Shown in pieces: positions 57,540 to 64,000 of a stretch of DNA of 64,000 bases (its first letter is position 1; each line of letters begins with the position of its first letter). The stretch is taken from NCBI GenBank assembly GCA_039707655.1, contig CM077666.1, positions 399,733,886 to 399,797,885 on the forward strand, written 5' to 3'. Origin of the DNA: Elymus sibiricus (Eukaryota; Streptophyta; Magnoliopsida; Poales; Poaceae). The notes below the pieces were generated by a model. The model was not told where the DNA came from and ran no database searches. It saw only the letters and a list, made by a program, of their open reading frames with translations. Both the position numbers and the translations under genes were made by a program.

Positions 57540-59830
57540 GTTCATGAATGAACTATATGATTCAACATCTTCTTTGTCGCTTCCAAAGTGTCAACATACT
57601 TAGCCTTTGTTATAGAATTCGCCACAGTAACCTGTTTGGAACAATATCCAACTATCGTGCCACCATATTGTGTATTACACAAAACCCTTAACTTAAATCG
57701 AATATCGCATGGAGCATTGATGAAGACTGTATCGATGTAACCTTTTACAACGAACTCTTCATAATCTCTGCTTGCGAGAAAACATGTCATCAGTGCTACT
57801 CTAGTACTCAATGACATCTTTCACTGTTGTCCCAGGATCAGTACTTTGATCACTTTGGTATCTATACTCGCAACAGCTTGGGAGTATCGGACATATCTGG
57901 TTGTTTTACATACCATGGAATACATGATTAATCCAAACACAAGAGTGTGTGGAATCTCCATCATGTATTTTGCTCATCCGTGTTTTAGGACACCGAGTCT
58001 TGCAAAAGCTCTTTCCATGTGACTTCGGCAAGAATCACTCCTTGATGTTTTAATGCTAAACTGTTTTAGCATCTTGTCAATATGTATTTTGGCTTAGCCC
58101 AAGTACTTCATCGTAAAACTATTTTTCAATGAAGTCCTAATTCGTGTCAAGAAATTTATATTATTTCCAATTAACAACGTGTCAAGCACACAAGGTTTTT
58201 AGAAATATTATTATGCTCCCACTTACTTTCTTGTAACCACAAGCATCTTCGTTATCCTTTGATGAAATCAAACTCCTTTGACTATTTCATCAAAAACGAA
58301 GATTCCAACTCCATTTTGCTCTCTTCTGTCCATTGCTGGAACTCTGAAGTTTGCATACTCATTAGCATCCTCTGGATAGACAAAATACCTTGGACTGTAT
58401 CACATACAAGTCCTAGTTTGTATTTCCATTTCATGGAAATCCTTTTGGCATCCATGTTTCATATCTCATGATTGAAACATGTATTAATTGCTAGTTTAAC
58501 CTGAACCGACTTTAAGCATCGCTACGGTGAGACAACCTCATCGTAGTCAACTCCTTGAACTTGTTATTACAACAAGTCGAGCTTTATGGATAAAACATTT
58601 TATCCACATCATTTTATAGTTCCATAAATATTCGTAAGACTCTAAGTCTTCCGAAAGGAGTATCAAGATTTAATCTTGAATCATTTATATGGAAACTATC
58701 TCAGATCATATTGGCATTTAGCCAATTCCGGAGTCAGGGCCCATCAACGCTTCCTTGTGTATCGTAGGTATACTGTTGTCTAACAACAATATCTCATTTG
58801 CGCACCTGAGAGGTTTGCACGAGTTTTTCCTACGTGGTTCAGCTGCAAGTTCGACCGAAGTCCATACATCTCATGTAGAGGCTTCCGTATCAGTCGCAGT
58901 AGGAAACTCTAGAATCACTTCCAAGGTTTCTTTCCTTTGATCTGATGACGAGGATACTGTTATCTCGTCGAGTTGCATTGTCCTCCCACTCACCCTTTTG
59001 AAAGAACCATTTTCTTCAAAATCATACTGTTCTTTGTGGAAAAACCTTTTGCCTCGGTATAGTGGTGGGGAAAAACCCAATTAACTTGGGATAACCTACA
59101 AAGTAGCACTTGTCTGATTTGGAATAGGTTTGTAAACATTTTACACAAGCCCCATATTCCAAATGTTAAGAAAAGATATAACATGGTTGGGTGTACCATA
59201 CCATGGCATTATTTCAACACATCTGATGGCGCTCTTTTCAGTGTAAAAGCCGCAGTCTCTAAAGCATTACTTTAAAAGGGATAATGGCAAATTGATTTAT
59301 GTCATCTTTGATCTTACCATGTCATAAATGGTTTGATTACATCTTCACGGACATTCCACTCACAGTGGTGTTCCGAGAGGTGTAAGTTATGAAACTCTTT
59401 TCACAACTCATTAGACATTCGCTAAACTTGTAACTCAAAAATTCCTTTCCGCAATCTAATTGTCGAAACATAATTTTCTTGTTACAATAATTTCTACTTC
59501 ATTTTGAAAACCTTTCGAATGATTTCAAAAGATCCAGACTTTACGTCTCATCAAGTAAATATCCATATATCTACTTGAGTCATTTCTGAAGATAGATAAA
59601 TCCACTACTAGCAACAACATTTATCGGACTACACACATCATAATGTATGGTCACCGATAAGTTTGTTGCTTGTTCCTTATGGCCTGTGAACGGTATTTCA
59701 GTCACTTCACTTTTCGGACGAAAGTTGCAAGTGTCAGATGATTCATAATCAAACGACTTCAAAATCCATCATAATGGAATTTCTCCATGCGGGTTTCACC
59801 AATGTGACCAAATGCAGTGCCACACATATG
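57540..59830 (-). pseudogene. Decayed copia polyprotein of element E
   Basis: Read on the minus strand: the integrase fragment 59580-59762 (GHKEQATNLS, HYDVCSPINVVASSGF), the linker 58871-59199, reverse-transcriptase debris about 57840-58480, and the RNase H tail 57542-57817 (SITKAKYVDTLEATKK). The integrase fragment is 60 codons and ends at the same stop as its counterpart in element C (12387-12569). No domain is intact. Confidence 0.8.
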
Positions 59831-62276
59831 TGGTATTCTTTTAGTCTTGCGACATTTAGCGTCAGTGTCACGGATGTATTATATTATTATCAATATTCAT
59901 AACATACATCTCATTCATAATGAAAGTATGGCCCTTATGTTATTCATAAGACCGAACATCAAAAGTTCTCTTATGAACAACCTTCTTGCAAGATACTTTA
60001 TGCAATGGGCTAGAGTGTATAAAACTCTAAATGAATTATGAAAATAAATATAGACGGCAATACACCTATGGAAGGTATAGTAACATTTACTATGTTCCCA
60101 GCGTGTATCTAAACCTCACTCCGGCAAGTCTTTTAGGCCTTAGTAGTTCTTGCATCGAGTCGCAACAGAATGCAATCGAGCGGGTATCTTTGTGATCAAC
60201 TCACAATACCCAAGAATTACGGACTAACAGTTTAATCACAATTCTCAAGAACTATTTCTTTTGACCAGCCTTCCATACATCAATAACTTGTATGACTTTC
60301 ATACATGAGCTGGACATTCCAGTCTTCTTTCTTTTTGCCTTTATACTTCTAACAGTTTAAATTTCAGTATTTCTCCTACTCTCAGAAGAAGCACCCAACT
60401 TTAAGAGTGGCGTTAGCCCTGGACTTCCTAGGCGTGTAAGTCACACTAACAGCCTTTGGACATTTCCTTTCTCTTTAAGTTGTTGTTTTATTCACCATCA
60501 TCATATGACCGGCGTTCTTCTGGATCCCTCTCTCAACAGTCAAATGCATAGTAAACACTTTACTAATAATTTGCAAAACAAATATCGCTTTGGATATCCC
60601 ATATCTTCTAGCCTTTGTTTGTATCTGAAACTAATTTTCAGTTCCATGAATATCACATAGCTATCCCAAACTTTTGAAGTTCGGATCTCATGGAAGCAAA
60701 TGTTTTGCACTTGACCGTTACGGAATTCTAGCTTTTGGATCGAAGGACGAGAGTCACATCATCCATAGCATTAGCGGGAGAATACCGAAAGCATTTGATA
60801 GGACAAAGTCCTTCTCGGCACTCTTGAGGACAATCCTCACATTACGTTACCAACCGTAAAGTTTTAACCAGTTATTTAACAGCTATTCAATTTTAATAGG
60901 GGAGGTGGAAACGCGAGCCATTATTCTACAACTATTATGCAAATTTTACTTAGACAAAGTTCATAATTAATTGCACTGAGAATTAAACAAGTTAATTTTA
61001 CAGTGCGCTCCCACTCAAATCAATATCTTTCATAATTGATTGTGAGTGATACAAGAGCCGCATTTCAATTGTTCGCCATTGGTGTAACACCACTGATGAC
61101 GAAAATCTCAACCGTAGGCCAACTTGCCAATCACATCTCTATGCGATTCTTGTTCATCTTTCGATGGGCGTGTTCCGAGCTCATGACGGTCATGCCTGAA
61201 CGTCAAGACAACCAAGTGATCTCGCTGCGAGGTCTCAACTCACCCGCCTTAGACCTCTCTAATCGTCCGTACCCGTGTGACACGGCGCACCCCGAAAAGA
61301 TACGTGTTGTAGATGGTGCTACACTTGGGAGAACACTGACTACTTGATATTTTAAGTGAGAGATCACCCTAATAAAAAGCGACTACCGTGCAATCAAAAG
61401 GGTGCATCATAAGGGATAAACATCTCAGGCAATTCATAATAGCATGATTTGGTATAGCCCTTTCTGACGGAGAAATCTTTTATTTCTTCATCTTCGGCAT
61501 TCGCGTCGGTGTTCACCTTCGCGAAGATTGCCACCACCTTGTTGATGCACCAGATAATATTGCTATCTCTATAGCTAATAAAATAAGTGCATTACTTAAG
61601 GTTGACACAGAGGTCATTAAAGTGACAATCATATGGCTCCAGCCATCATGCCGAATCATGACACGCAGGTCATGTTAATTTTACATCATATAGTCATCTC
61701 ATACATAATCAAATTAATATGAGCACTGCTATACCACATCACATGCACATCCTGCAAAACCAAGTTAGACGCCACTAATCGGTTTATGCAAAATTTTATT
61801 TTACGTGGCTTCTAAGGTTTCGAAACAAACCGAAGCTACCAACGTCCATCATCAAGTATGCTTATTCAAGTCGCTAGATTAACTTTGCGGGGTGTATGAA
61901 ACACGAGATAATAAAATCTCGAGCCCCATACTGAACTTCGTCATATGCTTGACCCCCGTGCAGATCATATCTGCATTGCCCTTTTGTCTGCAAAATTTCA
62001 TCTTTCTTTTAACTATGGTGGAATTCAACGAACTGTTAGCACTTCGTTGATCAATCAGGATCGCGGATTGCCAGAACTTTGAAACTCCACCATGCCGTTA
62101 TCAAGATCAGAAATACGCAAATTTCAGGGAAGCGACAAGAACATCGGGCAACATATTTCATCTGCTACCCGCACAAATAATTTTCAGTAATAGAACTCAT
62201 CTATTATAAATTATATTGTGCAACACCCATACATCCCTATGTATTCTAGATCGTAACCTGCATCTACGCATAGCAC

Positions 62277-62290
62277 GGCTCATGATGCCA
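62277..62290 (-). promoter_or_regulatory. Primer-binding site of element E
   Basis: Reverse complement reads TGGCATCATGAGCC, identical to element C, directly inside the 5' LTR. Confidence 0.7.
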
Positions 62291-62291
62291 C

Positions 62292-63646
62292 TGTAGGGGA
62301 ACGCAATAGAAAACAAAAAAAATTGGTACTGCGAGCACGCCCAGGATCACTATGGAGATGCAAACAAGGTTTTTGATCTTTTCATTACCGACTCGTAGCG
62401 CAGCGGAAGTAGAGTCGATGACGATCGGCAGTGCAGATCCCCGCAGCTAGGATTTTACAACCTCCCAACCGCGAGGATGTTCTCCCTCGTCTGCCCCTCG
62501 GACAGCCCTCCGGGAGGCAGTCGGACAATCCCTCGGACGGTGTCACAGACAGCCCTTCGGGAGGACCCTCGAAACTCGGACGGTCACTCGGACAGCCCTT
62601 CGGGAGGACACTCAAAACTCAGACGGTCACTCGGACAGCCCTTCGGGAGGCACTCTCGAACAGCCCCTCGGGCAAAAAGATCGAACCTACGACCTCTCTA
62701 TGGGGTTGCACACATACGGTGTCATCTATCCGCAGGGCTTCGCCGTCCAGAACTAGTTCCCACCGGAACCCAGACAGCCTTTCGGCTCTACGAAACTATT
62801 TCGCGGGGAGGGAGAGAGAAGCCAGATCATTGCATGGCACTTGTATGTGAGAAAGAGTGAGTGTGGAGAGCACCTCTCCACCTCTATTTATAGGAAATCC
62901 CAAGGGGTAGGGTGGCATTCCAAAACCCCAAAATGCCCATGAATGGACTCCTCCACAAGGGCGTAAAGGGGAAGGTAAGAGGGCAAGTGGGGCCTCATGG
63001 AGGAGCCTCACCATGGCCGGCCACCCCCAAGTGGGTCCCCCCCAAAGGGGGTTCCTTAGTCCCCAAGTCCTTCTAGAAGCCTTTTGGGAAAAGTCCTAAA
63101 AGGTGGCTTTCCATAAAGTAACCAAAAAGTGCTTTTCACTATTCATGGAAACATTTTTCCGCGACCGTTAAATCCGAAAATATTTTTGTAGGTGTTAGAA
63201 CATTTCCAGTACCCACCAAAATAATTTTGGACACGTTCCGAAACAATTCCGGATTAGTGATTTTCATCTGCGAAAAGCAACCAAAGCGGGTCCGGCAGCT
63301 CCGGAACATTTTCAGGTTTTTTCTCCGGAAAAATCCAAGAAGTTTCCAGAACAATTCTGGCACCCTCCAAGAATTTCCAGGCGTGTGCCGAAACCAATTT
63401 GACCTAATGGTATACCCTGAAACAACTTTTCAGTTTTACCGAAACTATTCCGGTGTTCTCTCTCCGGAACTTTTCCGTTGTCTCCGAAACTTTTCCGGTG
63501 ACTTTCTCTCAGACTCCTTGTCTAGAATTCAGCAGATAGATAACCCTTAAGCGTGTGACCCTATAGGTTCGGTGAAGTATAGACATGACCAGAACACTTT
63601 CCGATCAATGATCAACATCGGAGCCGTGGACACCCATATTGACCCC
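62292..63646 (-). repeat. 5' LTR of element E, truncated
   Basis: It matches 55087 to about 56435 of the 3' LTR, including the 43-bp tandem unit, then stops after GACCCC where a new element starts. Confidence 0.88.
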
Positions 63647-64000
63647 TGTCGCGGTGACACGACCATCTATAGGGCCATCCAGCCCCTTGTGGTTTGGCAG
63701 GGGGGATCAACGTGCACAAAGAGCATGATCAATGGAAAACGCAAGGAGTTTACCCAGGTTCGGGCCGCTGAGAAGCGTAAAACCCTACTCCTGCTTTTGG
63801 TGTATTGGTTGTATGAAAGCACAAGTACAGGGAGCGCTTCTTCCGGCAAGGTGCGGAGAGTGCTGCTACGCGAGACGTGCAAGTGTTTGAAAAGGGGTCC
63901 GAATCCCTCTCACTGTTGCCTTGGCCCTCCTTTTATAGCACAAAGGGGTTACCACAGTGGAAAAATAGTAATTACATGTCGATTAGATAGCAAACAGTGC
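63647..64000 (-). mobile_element. LTR of another retrotransposon, runs off the window
   Basis: A sharp junction with element E at TGTCGCGGTG. On the minus strand TATAAAAGG (63929-63937 reversed) gives a good TATA box, so the LTR appears reversed, with its 3' end at 63647. A gypsy family is likely from memory (AACGCAAGGAGTTTACCCAG region). Only 354 bp are visible. Confidence 0.6.

Larger units (their letters stand above)
55087..63646 (-). mobile_element. Copia-type element E, reversed sister of element C, truncated at the right
   Basis: The 3' LTR is 55087-57233, internal sequence is 57234-62291 and the 5' LTR starts at 62292 and is cut at 63646 by another LTR. The right TSD is therefore outside the visible element; the left flank is AGGAG (55082-55086). 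Internal sequence matches element C in reverse across its length, including shared stops. The LTRs carry a GC-rich segment (about 55690-55910) not found in element C, so E is a different subfamily. Confidence 0.87.

Overview
The window looks like nuclear DNA from a Triticeae grass (wheat, barley or a relative). The grounds are element types I recognise from that tribe: gypsy-type LTRs opening TGATACGTCTCC with a tRNA-Asp primer-binding site, copia-type LTRs opening TGTAGGAGATATGCCC, CACTA DNA transposons with GTCCCGGTT subterminal repeats, LINE 3' ends and Stowaway-like debris. Most of the 64 kb is transposable element, and most element proteins are broken. Family names are from memory and tentative; boundaries rest on LTR/TIR ends and target-site duplications (TSDs) read directly from the sequence.

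Layout. (1) 1-24743 is a four-level nest. A coiled-coil ORF (minus strand) is split by LTR element A (698-24628, TSD ATATG). Element B (947-19298, TSD TGCTC) lies in the 5' LTR of A. Copia element C (7783-18543, TSD CTTAA) lies in the 3' LTR of B. Solo LTR D (16389-17981, TSD ATAGG) lies in the 3' LTR of C. (2) A reversed solo LTR of the A family (24744-26424, TSD GTGGG) sits 83 bp upstream of the coiled-coil ATG. (3) 27023-27705 is a broken intronless exonuclease-like gene, followed by the right end of a CACTA-like element with 84-bp tandem repeats and by a LINE 3' fragment. (4) 32134-32653 (minus) is the one apparently intact host gene: a two-exon, 135-residue secreted precursor ending in DYAGPETHPPTHN, which fits the RGF/GOLVEN/CLEL sulfated-peptide consensus. 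(5) 32729-46039 is a 13.3-kb CACTA element (TSD TGT), inserted 75 bp upstream of that gene's ATG. It carries a tnp2-type transposase, a second gene ending in a Ulp1/C48 protease domain, small accessory ORFs, a captured fragment of the host transcription factor gene SPT6, and a LINE-derived insertion. (6) 46040-55086 holds the displaced upstream region of the RGF-like gene, MULE-like AT-rich arrays, a long inverted-repeat (foldback) element interrupted by a LINE fragment and a copia solo LTR, and a LINE RNase H end. (7) 55087-63646 is a reversed sister copy of copia element C, cut at its far end by another LTR that runs off the window.

Two themes stand out. First, the CACTA element has captured and rearranged sequence (SPT6 exons, short copies of its own tnp2) and has separated a peptide-hormone gene from its upstream region. 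Second, the two copies of copia family C share the same decayed polyprotein, so the family probably spread as a non-autonomous element after losing its coding capacity.
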